Part shown: one piece after another, positions 16,369 through 24,461 of the stretch
Layout: each line of letters starts with the position of its first letter
Position numbering within the stretch: position 1 is the stretch's first letter
Assembly (NCBI RefSeq): GCF_029360705.1
Contig: NZ_JARKMX010000003.1
Coordinates: forward strand, 372,001-436,000
DNA length: 64,000 nucleotides
Direction: 5' to 3'
From: Paraflavitalea pollutisoli
GTDB taxonomy: Bacteria; Bacteroidota; Bacteroidia; Chitinophagales; Chitinophagaceae
Notes under the pieces: model-generated
The model's database searches: none
What the model saw: the letters and a program-made list of their open reading frames with translations, nothing else
What the model was told of the DNA's origin: nothing
Position numbers and translations under genes: made by a program

Positions 16369-17091
16369 CTATCCGAATACCTTCTTCAGGGTATCGGTAA
16401 CGCGGGCAGCTGGGTCCTTGCGGATCTTCTGTTCTTCCTGGGCTACCTGGATGAACATACCGCTGAGTGCCTTTTCGGTTACATATCCCGACAGGTCGGA
16501 ATTGATCTTATTGAAAGAAGTAGGCAGTTTATTATAGGCTTCCGTTAATGCTTTCCAATGTTTGGTAGCTCCTGTTTTCTCCAGCGCGCCTTCGATCACG
16601 GGACGGAAAGCAGTGGTCAGAGCAGGTGTTGTTTTGCCACGTAGATAACCAGTGGCGGCTGTATCGGATCCTTTGAGGATACCCAGTGCATCCTGGAAGC
16701 TCATGGTCTTCACGGCATCGACGAAGATAGGAGCGGCTGACTTAGAAGCATCTTCAGCAGCCCTGTTCATCGACAGGATGGCGTCGTCTACCAGTTTACC
16801 CATACCCACTGAGCGCAAGGCTTTTTCTACTTTTTGTGCTTCTGGAGGCAACAATACTTTGATGGCGGCATTGGCAAAAAAGCCATCAACTGCAGAGAGC
16901 TTATTCGCGCCATTGGTAGCGCCAATAGAAAGGGCTTCCTTGAGGCCAGCAGCAATATCTTCACTGCTCAGCGAGCCACCTTTGGCCTTGTTCAGCAGAC
17001 CACCGGCTTTCTTCAGCAAGCCACCACCGGATTCTTGCGAAAAACTGACTACAGAACTCAATAACAATAAGGGGAGTATTACTTTTTTCAT
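16369..17091 (-). CDS. DUF4197 family secreted protein
   Basis: The product is 240 aa from MKKVILPLLLLSSVVSFSQE; a start at 17100 adds three residues. A signal peptide (1-18) precedes a Gly/Lys-rich stretch and a mostly helical domain with ALSIGATNGANKLS, ANAAIKVLLPPEAQKVEKAL, FKPVIEGAL-like and LSGMFIQVAQEEQKIRKDP stretches, matching the DUF4197 family of periplasmic proteins. Function is unknown. It is likely monocistronic: a terminator follows it and an independent thioesterase gene lies upstream. Confidence 0.85.
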   Translation of the reverse strand: MKKVILPLLLLSSVVSFSQESGGGLLKKAGGLLNKAKGGSLSSEDIAAGLKEALSIGATNGANKLSAVDGFFANAAIKVLLPPEAQKVEKALRSVGMGKLVDDAILSMNRAAEDASKSAAPIFVDAVKTMSFQDALGILKGSDTAATGYLRGKTTPALTTAFRPVIEGALEKTGATKHWKALTEAYNKLPTSFNKINSDLSGYVTEKALSGMFIQVAQEEQKIRKDPAARVTDTLKKVFG

Positions 17092-17170
17092 AGCGGACAT
17101 TATTTCGTTAAAAGTAACGTCGGTTTCCGTAAAAAGTTGTTAAGCCGCCCCCGAATACAGCCATTAAATT

Positions 17171-17608
17171 CTAGTTAATCCATTCAAAGTCGACGGCTCT
17201 GGGCATGTTGTTAAAAACATGCAAAATCTGCGCTGGCGGAGCTGCTATTTTACGCAGTTGGGTATTGATCCAGGCGCCTTCTACGGTGATCACAGCCGCC
17301 AGTACATCGGCTTTTTTGTAGATATGATGCTGGATGCTCCAGCGAGACTGATCTTCCTTGGCTTTCAGCAGGTGCAGGTCGATAGTAACATCATCGCCCA
17401 GGCGGATCTCTTTCCGGAATATACATTCCTCCCGAAACAATACAGGACCCAGGTGGTGCTGCGCCATAAAGGCAGCCGTGAGACCATGGGCATCCAGGAA
17501 AGCAATACGGCAATAAGCGCCGTAGTCGTAGTACACGGAGTGGCGCAAATGAAAATTAGGATCGAGATCCGACCAACGTACTTCAACCGGTTTGATGTAA
17601 CTGCTCAT
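17171..17608 (-). CDS. Hotdog-fold acyl-CoA thioesterase (4-hydroxybenzoyl-CoA thioesterase/YbgC type)
   Basis: The product is 145 aa. It starts with the family hallmark VRWSDLDPNFHLRHSVYYDYG (about 10-30), in which the Asp in SDLDPNFH is the usual catalytic carboxylate. FREECIFRKEIRLGDDVTIDLHLL and a terminal strand follow. These small cytoplasmic tetramers hydrolyse short or aromatic acyl-CoA thioesters; the substrate is not predictable. It is divergent from a small Cys/His-rich gene and upstream of the DUF4197 gene. Confidence 0.85.
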   Translation of the reverse strand: MSSYIKPVEVRWSDLDPNFHLRHSVYYDYGAYCRIAFLDAHGLTAAFMAQHHLGPVLFREECIFRKEIRLGDDVTIDLHLLKAKEDQSRWSIQHHIYKKADVLAAVITVEGAWINTQLRKIAAPPAQILHVFNNMPRAVDFEWIN

Positions 17609-17694
17609 AGATGAATTTTAAAAAGCTGTCTATAAAATTAGACCATACAGCAATTATTATCTAATTTTCGTATGGCATTAACTTGCCCGAATGT

Positions 17695-18021
17695 ATGCGC
17701 AAACTGCTCGCTTTACTATGCCTTGTTACTTTCACCTTTCTCCAGTATGGGAAGGTGATCAGCTACTGGCATTGCCGCGTGGCAGCCCCCATCGATTGCG
17801 ATTGCGCCAAACAGCTCACCGGTCACTCCGATAGCGATCACCAGCATACACCGTTGTTGATCGCGAAAGAGAAGTCGGAAGAAGTATTCGTGCACCACGA
17901 TGTGGTGTTGCCCGTATTCAGGACCATGGCAACCGCTGCAGTAGCTGCCAGTCGTTACCTGCCCATGTTACCAGCAGATCATAGTGTCTCCATCTTTCAG
18001 CCGCCCCGAAGCATCGCTTAG
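17695..18021 (+). CDS. Small exported Cys/His-rich protein
   Basis: The product is 108 aa from MRKLLALLCLVTFTFLQYG, which is a good signal peptide or membrane anchor. The mature part contains WHCRV, IDCDCAKQL and HSDSDHQHTPL, a cluster of Cys, His and Asp that could bind a metal such as copper; this is inference. It resembles small Bacteroidota proteins with a Cys-Asp-Cys core of unknown role, recalled from memory only. Its own promoter is not obvious. Confidence 0.6.
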   Translation: MRKLLALLCLVTFTFLQYGKVISYWHCRVAAPIDCDCAKQLTGHSDSDHQHTPLLIAKEKSEEVFVHHDVVLPVFRTMATAAVAASRYLPMLPADHSVSIFQPPRSIA

Positions 18022-18258
18022 TTAACACAATTCACTTATTATCGATTCATTAAGCCCGAACGGGAATAGACGGGTATGTCTGTCACAGATTGCAACATCG
18101 CGTCACAGCGGTTGGGCAATCGCACAGCATACTCATGGAGTTGCACGCCCTTGACAGGCTCCCGCAGCTGCCAACAACCGATGTATGTATAACAGCCAAC
18201 TATGGTTGTTATGGCATGCAGTAGCCAACTATTGTCATTAACACAACAACCTGTAATC

Positions 18259-19200
18259 ATGAAATTATCATTCAACTATAGCCTCCTCGCTTCCGTATTA
18301 TTGATCACCACCGCTTGCCAACACAAAGCGGCACCCGTTGCAGGCTCCGGCAGCCAGGCCACTGTGCAAACACCCACAACCGACCGTACCTACATGGATG
18401 CTGCCGGCAACCTGCATCTGCTGGGCCTCAGTACACGTGAACGGCTGGCACAGGCGCCTTTTGCTTCCTGGTTCGATCAGTTTTACAACGGTTATACGAT
18501 CGATACGGCTACCGCCGGTCAGCTGAAACCTTTGCTGAAAAACAAGAAGTTTGTCATCTTCATGGGTACCTGGTGTGGGGATAGCAAGCGGGAGGTACCA
18601 CGCATGTACAAATTGCTGGACTACTGTGGAGTGAAATCATCTCAGATCAAACTGATCAATGTAAACAATGCCGACAGTGCTTATAAACAAAGCCCGGGTC
18701 ACGAGGAAAGAGGTTTGAGTATATTCCGCGTGCCCGATCTGCTGGTGTATGACAAAAACGGAGAAGCGGGCCGCATTGTGGAATCGCCCATCGTGTCACT
18801 GGAAAAAGACCTGCTGGCCATCGTACAAAAGCAACCGTATACACCCAAATATCCCGGGGTGGCTTACCTGATCCAGCAGTTTCAGTCCTCGAATTGGCAG
18901 GCAACGCCCGCGATGTACGAGCAGGCAGCTGCGCAAATGAAGCCGCAGATAAAGCATTGGGGCGAACTCGCCTCTTTCAGCCGGGTGATGCTAACCAGCG
19001 GCTATACCGATCGGGCCATCGATGCCATGCAAATTGCTACCCTGCTCTATCCGGCCGAAACGGGCGCCTTCCTGTACCTGGCCACGGCGTATGTGAAAAA
19101 GGGCAATACGCCCGCTGCAAAGGCCTGCTGTGAAAAAGTGTTGCAGTTGCAGCCCGGTAATGCCGACGCAATGGCGTTCCTCAAGGGGTTGGAGAAATAA
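18259..19200 (+). CDS. Lipoprotein with monothiol thioredoxin-like domain and TPR repeats
   Basis: The product is 313 aa from the ATG at 18259; the upstream in-frame Met is less likely because the lipobox LITTAC (Cys20) then sits correctly. A thioredoxin-like domain (about 75-205) has the active-site loop Trp105-Cys106-Gly-Asp-Ser109 and the cis-Pro strand FRVPDLLVYD. Only the first Cys of the usual CxxC is present, so it is monothiol. The C-terminal region (about 235-310) has tetratricopeptide-like helices (GYTDRAIDAMQIATLLYPA, KKGNTPAAKACCEKVLQLQPGNADAM). A periplasmic, membrane-tethered thiol or peroxidase-associated role is plausible. Confidence 0.8.
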   Translation: MKLSFNYSLLASVLLITTACQHKAAPVAGSGSQATVQTPTTDRTYMDAAGNLHLLGLSTRERLAQAPFASWFDQFYNGYTIDTATAGQLKPLLKNKKFVIFMGTWCGDSKREVPRMYKLLDYCGVKSSQIKLINVNNADSAYKQSPGHEERGLSIFRVPDLLVYDKNGEAGRIVESPIVSLEKDLLAIVQKQPYTPKYPGVAYLIQQFQSSNWQATPAMYEQAAAQMKPQIKHWGELASFSRVMLTSGYTDRAIDAMQIATLLYPAETGAFLYLATAYVKKGNTPAAKACCEKVLQLQPGNADAMAFLKGLEK

Positions 19201-19206
19201 TAAGTT

Positions 19207-19227
19207 GGGGGCAGGGTGTCTGCCCCC
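19207..19227 (+). terminator. Possible GC-rich hairpin terminator
   Basis: GGGGGCAG (19207-19214) pairs with CTGCCCCC (19220-19227) just after the thioredoxin/TPR gene, but no T-run follows, so termination is uncertain. Confidence 0.35.
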
Positions 19228-19259
19228 CATTCTAGCTGGCGCACCCGCCGGCCCGTGGT

Positions 19260-19275
19260 GGGTAGCCGGCTACCC
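19260..19275. promoter_or_regulatory. Perfect 16-bp palindrome upstream of the FKBP gene
   Basis: GGGTAGCCGGCTACCC is a perfect dyad lying 58 bases upstream of the FKBP -7 box. It could be a protein-binding site or a remnant of a hairpin. No regulator is identified. Confidence 0.3.
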
Positions 19276-19333
19276 GGATTGGGCAGTGTCCGCGGGCTGG
19301 CAATTGTGGGTTTTTTTTACTGAAGGGTTTCAC

Positions 19334-19341
19334 TACATTTG
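19334..19341 (+). promoter_or_regulatory. FKBP gene -7 box (TACATTTG)
   Basis: A perfect TAnnTTTG match 24 bases before the ATG at 19366; the upstream sequence is T-rich rather than a clean TTG. Confidence 0.6.
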
Positions 19342-19365
19342 AGCCCTTATTAAAAAATCTATTGA

Positions 19366-20139
19366 ATGAAAAGAACAACCTTGTTGATAGCAGGCTGTTT
19401 GGCAACGGCAGCTTCCTTTGCACAAACCAAGCCCGCCGCCAAACCTGCCACCAAACCAGGTGCTGCTAAACCTGCTGCCAAGCCCGCCGCTGCAGCAGTG
19501 CCTATGAAGAATGCGACCGACTCCTTCAGCTACGCCATTGGATTGAGCATTGCCAACTTCTACAAGCAATCGGGCATTACCAATATCAATAACCAAATGG
19601 TGATCAAAGCCCTGAATGACTCCAAGAGCGGCAAGCCCGCCCTCACCGAAGAGCAGTCCAACGCCTGCATCATGGGTGTGATGCAAACTGCCCGCTCGGC
19701 CAAAGCCTCCGGTGCTAAGAAAGCCGGTGAAGCTTACCTGGCGCAGAACAAGTCCAAAGCGGGTGTTATCACCTTGCCCAGCGGCTTGCAATACCAGGTG
19801 GTTAAAGAAGGCACCGGTCCCAAGCCCACGATCAACGACCAGGTAAAATGCCACTATATCGGTTCATTCATCGACGGCAGGGAGTTTGAAAGTTCTTACA
19901 AGAACGGACAGCCCGTCACCTTCCCTGTGGGTGGTGTGATCCGTGGCTGGACAGAAGCCTTGCAACTAATGCCGATCGGCAGCAAATGGAAACTGTTCAT
20001 TCCTTCCGACCTCGGTTATGGCGATATGGACAATGGTCCGATCGCTGGTGGATCTACCCTCATTTTTGAAGTAGAACTGATCGAAGTCGTGAAGGCAGAA
20101 CAACCCACTACACAGCCCGCCACCGGTGGTGGACAATAA
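19366..20139 (+). CDS. Exported FKBP-type peptidyl-prolyl cis-trans isomerase
   Basis: The product is 257 aa. A signal peptide (1-19, AASFAQ) is followed by a low-complexity Lys-Pro-Ala linker (about 20-46), an FkpA/Mip-like N-terminal helical dimerisation region (about 47-135, SYAIGLSIANFYKQSG), and the FKBP domain (about 140-245). That domain has YQVVKEGTGPKPTINDQVKC, the DGREFESSY strand, WTEALQLMPIGSKWKLFIP and DLGYGD. Such proteins speed proline isomerisation and chaperone periplasmic or outer-membrane proteins. The tail is Gln/Thr/Pro-rich. The gene is monocistronic and ends at a perfect 48-nt palindrome. Confidence 0.93.
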   Translation: MKRTTLLIAGCLATAASFAQTKPAAKPATKPGAAKPAAKPAAAAVPMKNATDSFSYAIGLSIANFYKQSGITNINNQMVIKALNDSKSGKPALTEEQSNACIMGVMQTARSAKASGAKKAGEAYLAQNKSKAGVITLPSGLQYQVVKEGTGPKPTINDQVKCHYIGSFIDGREFESSYKNGQPVTFPVGGVIRGWTEALQLMPIGSKWKLFIPSDLGYGDMDNGPIAGGSTLIFEVELIEVVKAEQPTTQPATGGGQ

Positions 20140-20157
20140 GCAAAAGAATCATCTTTT

Positions 20158-20205
20158 TTATAACGAGTAAGGCCATCTCCGCGGAGATGGCCTTACTCGT
20201 TATAA
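20158..20205. terminator. Perfect 48-nt palindrome (24-bp arms) after the FKBP gene
   Basis: Bases 20158-20181 are exactly complementary to 20182-20205, centred on CTCCGCGGAG. A TTTTTT run lies immediately before it, which would serve a leftward transcript; the rightward side has no strong T-run. The outer arm TTATAACGAG resembles the arm of the hairpin at 13792. The position between convergent genes suggests two-way termination. Confidence 0.8.
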
Positions 20206-20227
20206 CAGTTTGCTGATTTGTCGAACC

Positions 20228-20280
20228 TGGTGCCTTCATGCCTTACCTAGTTGCCTCTGTGCCTTGCTGCCTGGGTGCCT
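20228..20280. repeat. Degenerate octamer array, consensus NNNTGCCT (copy B)
   Basis: Units are TGGTGCCT, TCATGCCT, a shortened TACCT, AGTTGCCT, CTGTGCCT, TGCTGCCT and GGGTGCCT. The array begins 22 bases after the palindrome and ends 7 bases before the stop of the convergent T9SS peptidase. Layout, unit length and total length match copy A at 13855-13905. Confidence 0.85.
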
Positions 20281-20287
20281 TTTCTTC

Positions 20288-23200
20288 TTACTGCTTAATA
20301 AACTTCTGCTGGTATAGTGGCTTCCCTTTCTCATCCGTCACGATGATCATATACACGCCCTGGGCAAATCGCTGCACATCCAGGGGCGTGGTGCCATCTG
20401 TCACCGGCTTGGTGATGAGCAGGCGGCCGGCGGCATCCAGCACTTTGATCACCGATCGGGCCGCAGTACCGGCAATGTTCACCTGCAAGGTGCTGGCTAC
20501 CGGATTGGGGAATACCTTGAAGACAGGCTTTCTGGTAGAAAGGGCCATGCTGTTGGTGCTGCGAAGGGAGGTAGCTGTACCCACCTGCAACGTGTAGCAA
20601 AGCGCCTCATGATGGGCGCCGTTGTAGCCCCATACCTGCACGTAATACGTGCCGGCCGCAGCCAGATAGTTGATCACCTCATTGCTGGTACCACCCAGCA
20701 TCGACGTACCCAGGATTTCCTGCGCAGGGCCTAGCAATCGGATATCATAATCATCGGGCAGATTACTCAACGTGATGGTGAGCGTAGCAGGCTCGGTGAG
20801 CGTAAAGCTGTAATAGTCCTGGTCGCCAGCCACACTGATCCGCCCGTTGACCTCCGTGTTGAGTGGGATCGATACTGCCTGGCTGTATGTATCATTATCA
20901 CCGCTGTCGCTGGTGCCTGCACAAGCGACCAGGTAGGTGGTTTGGATCTGAAGATTGTAACAAGTGGTAGCACTGAACTCGCCCCCATAGCCAAACACCA
21001 GGATATAATACGTGCCGGCAGGCACATTCGGACGGGCAATCGTTTCGGGACTGGTGCCGCCATATTGCGACCGTTGCAGCTCCATGCCATCTTGATCATA
21101 CAACACGAGATCAAAGTCTCCTGCCAGGTTGCCCAACTGAATGTTCAGGTCGCCGGCGCTCGCCACATTGATCACATACCAGTCAACGTCTGTACTGCTG
21201 GAAATAGCTGCCGACAGGTTGGCATTGGTGCCGACAATCGTAGCCGTTTCGCGCGTGTCGTTCGACTCCATGGCGTTGATGCAGGGAGGAATACCGGGCG
21301 TAGTAAACTGGGTGCTGCTATAAGCGCTGGTACCTGAGGCGCAATTGGTGCGCACACGCCAGTCATAGGTCGTGTTGGGTACCAAGCCGCCGATCATTAC
21401 CGATACCTCCGTAGAGCCGACCGCTGCGCTCGACCAGGTAGTGGCCGTGCTGAGCTTGTACTCCACATTGTAACTAACGGCATTGGGTGCAGCCGTCCAG
21501 GACACCGTGGTCAGTAATGGAGTGATATCTGTAACGGTTAATCCCACCGGGCCCGCGCAAAGGGGGGGCGTACCATTGATCGTAAAGTTGGTATTGGAGA
21601 TGTCGAAAAAGATATTGTTGACTGCTTCTACCTTGACCCTTGCCTGTGTGGTGAGGGTGGTAGGTACGCGAATGATCTCTGAGCCGTCATTGGGCGTATT
21701 GGCCGCCAACACCGTCGGAAAGCTGTTACCACCATCGGTCGATAACAGGATCCTCACGTGCGTGCAATGAATGGGTGCGTTGTTGGTGCCGTTTACACTC
21801 CACATAATCGTTTGTGCAGCACCGGGTATCCAGGTCACCGTCGTATTGGGTGTCGTGACGGCAAAAGGACCGGCGGCACAAACCGTCACCTGCACATCAT
21901 CACTCGTATTGCTGCCACCCCCCAGGTGATTGTCCCGCACCGTAAAGCGGAAATTAAGTGTACGGGCGATGGAAGGCAGGGCTTCCCACTTATTGCCATT
22001 CGCACCGCTGAGCACAGAAGACAATTGCGGGAACATGCGGGAGGGATTGGTAGAATGTCCCTTGCTGCGGAACTGCGGGCCCGAGGGCGCCATGGCAGAG
22101 GGAATGGATACGGTACCATCACCATAAGCATCAAATTGCTCCCAGGTATAGGTCAGTACATCCGTGAGGTCGGCATCACTGGCTGTGCCGGTGAGCGTAA
22201 AAGGAGTAGCATGGGGAATGATATAGTCGCTGCCTGCATTAGCAACGGGAAGCGCATTGCCGGTGCTCGTCAGCGTAGCGCAGATGCCTGCGGGATTGTA
22301 TTTCGCATAGTTGGTGACCTGCTCGATGGTCTTGGCATGGAAGTAATCGTCGCTATGCGGTTGTATGTCTGTATCTGGACCCGAAATGCCTGCATAACCC
22401 ATGATGGTACTGCCACTACCGGGTTCTACATTCGAGCCGGTGCCTTCATTATAGTAGGTGAAGGTGTGGGTAGCGCCAAACTGATGTCCGATCTCATGGC
22501 TGGTATAGTCGATCACAAAGGGATCGCCTTCGGGGATGGTATGTGATGTATATCCCCGCCCTTTGCTGCCATTCACACAAACACAACCCACACAACCTGC
22601 CGCACCATTATTGGCACCCCGGTGCAGGAGGTGACCAATATCATAATTGGCGCTGCCGATCGCTGCATCGATGGTTAACTGTGTCTGGCTGTTGAATTCA
22701 CTGGTCCAGGGATCGGTGGCCGGATTGAGGAAGATGAGGGTGTCGTTGCCCGCAACGAGTTGCAAGCGTATACCAAAGTCGCGCTCATAGATGCCATTGA
22801 TCCTGGTTAGCAGGGTATTCATAGCGGCCAGTACCTTGCCCTTGCGTTGCGCATCGCTGGTCTCCGTACCATCTAAAAAATAGCTGGCATATTCGCCAGA
22901 GGCGGCCAGGGCCAGTCGATACGTACGTAGCTGTCCATCATCGGCGCCGCGTAAAGTGGCACCGGATGCATTGGCTTGTCGCCTGGCAGGCCCAGCCTGT
23001 TGACCCGTGAGGCATTTGAACAATTGTTGGTAGTCGATCATTTCGCCGCGCGAGAAAACGACATAATGCGGATCGTTGCGCTTAACCGGATCGATGTACA
23101 CCGTAGGCCGGTCTACCGAGAGGATCATGCCATGAAAGCCGCGCGGCGATACATCGAAGCGGATGATGGAACCGGGATGATCGAGGCTCCGGCCCGCATA

Positions 23201-23536
23201 CGACTGTATGCCCGGATACCTGGCGGCCAGGGCAGGGTCCATCGTTCCGGAAGGGGTAACGTTGAACCGCTCCAACACACCTTCGGCATTGGGAATGCTG
23301 ATCGTCATAGTAGGCACAGCTCCGCTGGCCCTTGCTAAAGAAGAGCTGCTGCGTAAGGAAGTTTGGATGGCTGTTTCATTCAGGCGAAAGAGCTTGTAGG
23401 CCTGCGGACGGATATGGGAAGTGAAAAGATCGTTGGTGATGGTGGATTCGTTGACCGGGGTCCAGGAACTGTTTTGTTGCGAAAAGGACCAGAAACCTAT
23501 TACCATTGATCCCAGAAATAGTAAAAGTATTTTCAT
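20288..23536 (-). CDS. T9SS-secreted metzincin metalloprotease with FN3 and PPC domains
   Basis: The product is 1082 aa: signal peptide (1-19), a propeptide-like region (about 20-190), then a reprolysin/M12-like catalytic domain. The zinc motif is SHEIGHQFGATHTF (His347, Glu348, His351, His357) with a Met-turn at SGSTIMGYAG. After the protease come Ig/cadherin-like strands, a fibronectin type III domain (about 665-755), two bacterial pre-peptidase C-terminal (PPC) domains (about 760-980) and a type A T9SS sorting domain at the end (FKVFPNPVASTLQVNI). It is exported across the outer membrane and probably degrades extracellular protein. It is transcribed alone, and its stop lies next to octamer array B. 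Confidence 0.92.
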   Translation of the reverse strand: MKILLLFLGSMVIGFWSFSQQNSSWTPVNESTITNDLFTSHIRPQAYKLFRLNETAIQTSLRSSSSLARASGAVPTMTISIPNAEGVLERFNVTPSGTMDPALAARYPGIQSYAGRSLDHPGSIIRFDVSPRGFHGMILSVDRPTVYIDPVKRNDPHYVVFSRGEMIDYQQLFKCLTGQQAGPARRQANASGATLRGADDGQLRTYRLALAASGEYASYFLDGTETSDAQRKGKVLAAMNTLLTRINGIYERDFGIRLQLVAGNDTLIFLNPATDPWTSEFNSQTQLTIDAAIGSANYDIGHLLHRGANNGAAGCVGCVCVNGSKGRGYTSHTIPEGDPFVIDYTSHEIGHQFGATHTFTYYNEGTGSNVEPGSGSTIMGYAGISGPDTDIQPHSDDYFHAKTIEQVTNYAKYNPAGICATLTSTGNALPVANAGSDYIIPHATPFTLTGTASDADLTDVLTYTWEQFDAYGDGTVSIPSAMAPSGPQFRSKGHSTNPSRMFPQLSSVLSGANGNKWEALPSIARTLNFRFTVRDNHLGGGSNTSDDVQVTVCAAGPFAVTTPNTTVTWIPGAAQTIMWSVNGTNNAPIHCTHVRILLSTDGGNSFPTVLAANTPNDGSEIIRVPTTLTTQARVKVEAVNNIFFDISNTNFTINGTPPLCAGPVGLTVTDITPLLTTVSWTAAPNAVSYNVEYKLSTATTWSSAAVGSTEVSVMIGGLVPNTTYDWRVRTNCASGTSAYSSTQFTTPGIPPCINAMESNDTRETATIVGTNANLSAAISSSTDVDWYVINVASAGDLNIQLGNLAGDFDLVLYDQDGMELQRSQYGGTSPETIARPNVPAGTYYILVFGYGGEFSATTCYNLQIQTTYLVACAGTSDSGDNDTYSQAVSIPLNTEVNGRISVAGDQDYYSFTLTEPATLTITLSNLPDDYDIRLLGPAQEILGTSMLGGTSNEVINYLAAAGTYYVQVWGYNGAHHEALCYTLQVGTATSLRSTNSMALSTRKPVFKVFPNPVASTLQVNIAGTAARSVIKVLDAAGRLLITKPVTDGTTPLDVQRFAQGVYMIIVTDEKGKPLYQQKFIKQ

Positions 23537-23751
23537 GAGACAATCGTTTTGGCCTGCCTAAAAGTAAGTCAAAAAAGCATTAGCATTATCACCATAAAGG
23601 GTGTACGGGCATACAACTTAGTGGTGATGGACTAAAGGTGTAACATGCTTTGACAATTAATAAGTACATAGGCCATAAAGTTTAAAGCATCACTATGTTT
23701 ATTCAACAAGTGTTCAACTAACTTGATCAGGACTCCGTATAATAGCAAAGA

Positions 23752-23773
23752 TGTCTCACGATACCGTGAGACA
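23752..23773 (-). terminator. Hairpin 3' of the globin gene
   Basis: A perfect 9-bp inverted repeat TGTCTCACG (23752-23760) / CGTGAGACA (23765-23773) with an ATAC loop lies 45 bases past the globin stop. Leftward it is followed by TCTTTGCTATT, a weak T-rich tail. Confidence 0.5.
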
Positions 23774-23818
23774 CCGGTGCCAGCGAATGGCAGGGAACAT
23801 CGTCGTGTTTATGAATCG

Positions 23819-24244
23819 TTATGCAGAGACGGGACTAGGGTAAGAGGCGCCGATCATGGCTCCGGCCAGTGTGGTATAACAAGCTACCCAGGCTTCCTTC
23901 AACTCATTGTGCCAGAACTTATCCAACTCTTTTTCCAGCGTCCACAACAGGGCCACACCCACAACCTCATAGTGCTTCTCTTCCACCCCATACTTTACAT
24001 GTCGCCGGGCAAGCTGCGCCACTTCGTCCAGTATATCTTCCAGGGTATCCAACCGGCCAATCACATACTGGATCATGGCCATCAGTTTACGGGATTGTTC
24101 GGGTTGCGGAACGCGAAACAGGGGGCGCAGGTGCGGAGCCAGTTCAAACAGGCGGCCATAAAACAGCTGTCCTACCTCTTCGGTGGGCAGGCAGGCCACC
24201 AGTGTCCACGATCGCTTAACCAGTTGTATTTGCGCTGCTGTCAT
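23819..24244 (-). CDS. Single-domain globin
   Basis: The product is 141 aa, the length of a bacterial single-domain globin related to Vitreoscilla haemoglobin and flavohaemoglobin heads. Helix features are LVKRSWTLV (A helix), FYGRLFELAPHLRPLF (B-C, with Phe43 at CD1), the E-helix EQSRKLMAMIQYVIG, and the F-helix LARRHVKYGV with proximal His82, then the G/H helices (ALLWTLEKELDKFW, AWVACYTTLAGAMI). There is no flavin reductase domain. Oxygen or NO binding is expected from the family. It lies alone between the T9SS protease and the phosphorylase homologue, on the same strand. Confidence 0.88.
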   Translation of the reverse strand: MTAAQIQLVKRSWTLVACLPTEEVGQLFYGRLFELAPHLRPLFRVPQPEQSRKLMAMIQYVIGRLDTLEDILDEVAQLARRHVKYGVEEKHYEVVGVALLWTLEKELDKFWHNELKEAWVACYTTLAGAMIGASYPSPVSA

Positions 24245-24395
24245 GTGATAAATGATTTATACCTCAAAAATGCAGCGACCGGCGGCGGCATAAAAACTTA
24301 TGGCAGCGAAGTGTGGTAAAATCAAAAACAGGCGGTGGTATCAGCTACTGATCCTTTGATACCGAGGGTTGAGATGTTGTGATTGGTAGCCCGCA

Positions 24396-24438
24396 TAAAA
24401 AGATCCGGAAGTGATCGGTGTCGATCGACTTCCGGATC
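24396..24438 (-). terminator. Intrinsic terminator of the GT35 gene
   Basis: An 11-bp stem GATCCGGAAGT (24402-24412) / ACTTCCGGATC (24428-24438) with an inner GATCG/CGATC pairing, followed leftward by TTTTTATG. Confidence 0.8.
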
Positions 24439-24461
24439 AGTGGAACATTATCCCTTATCAA

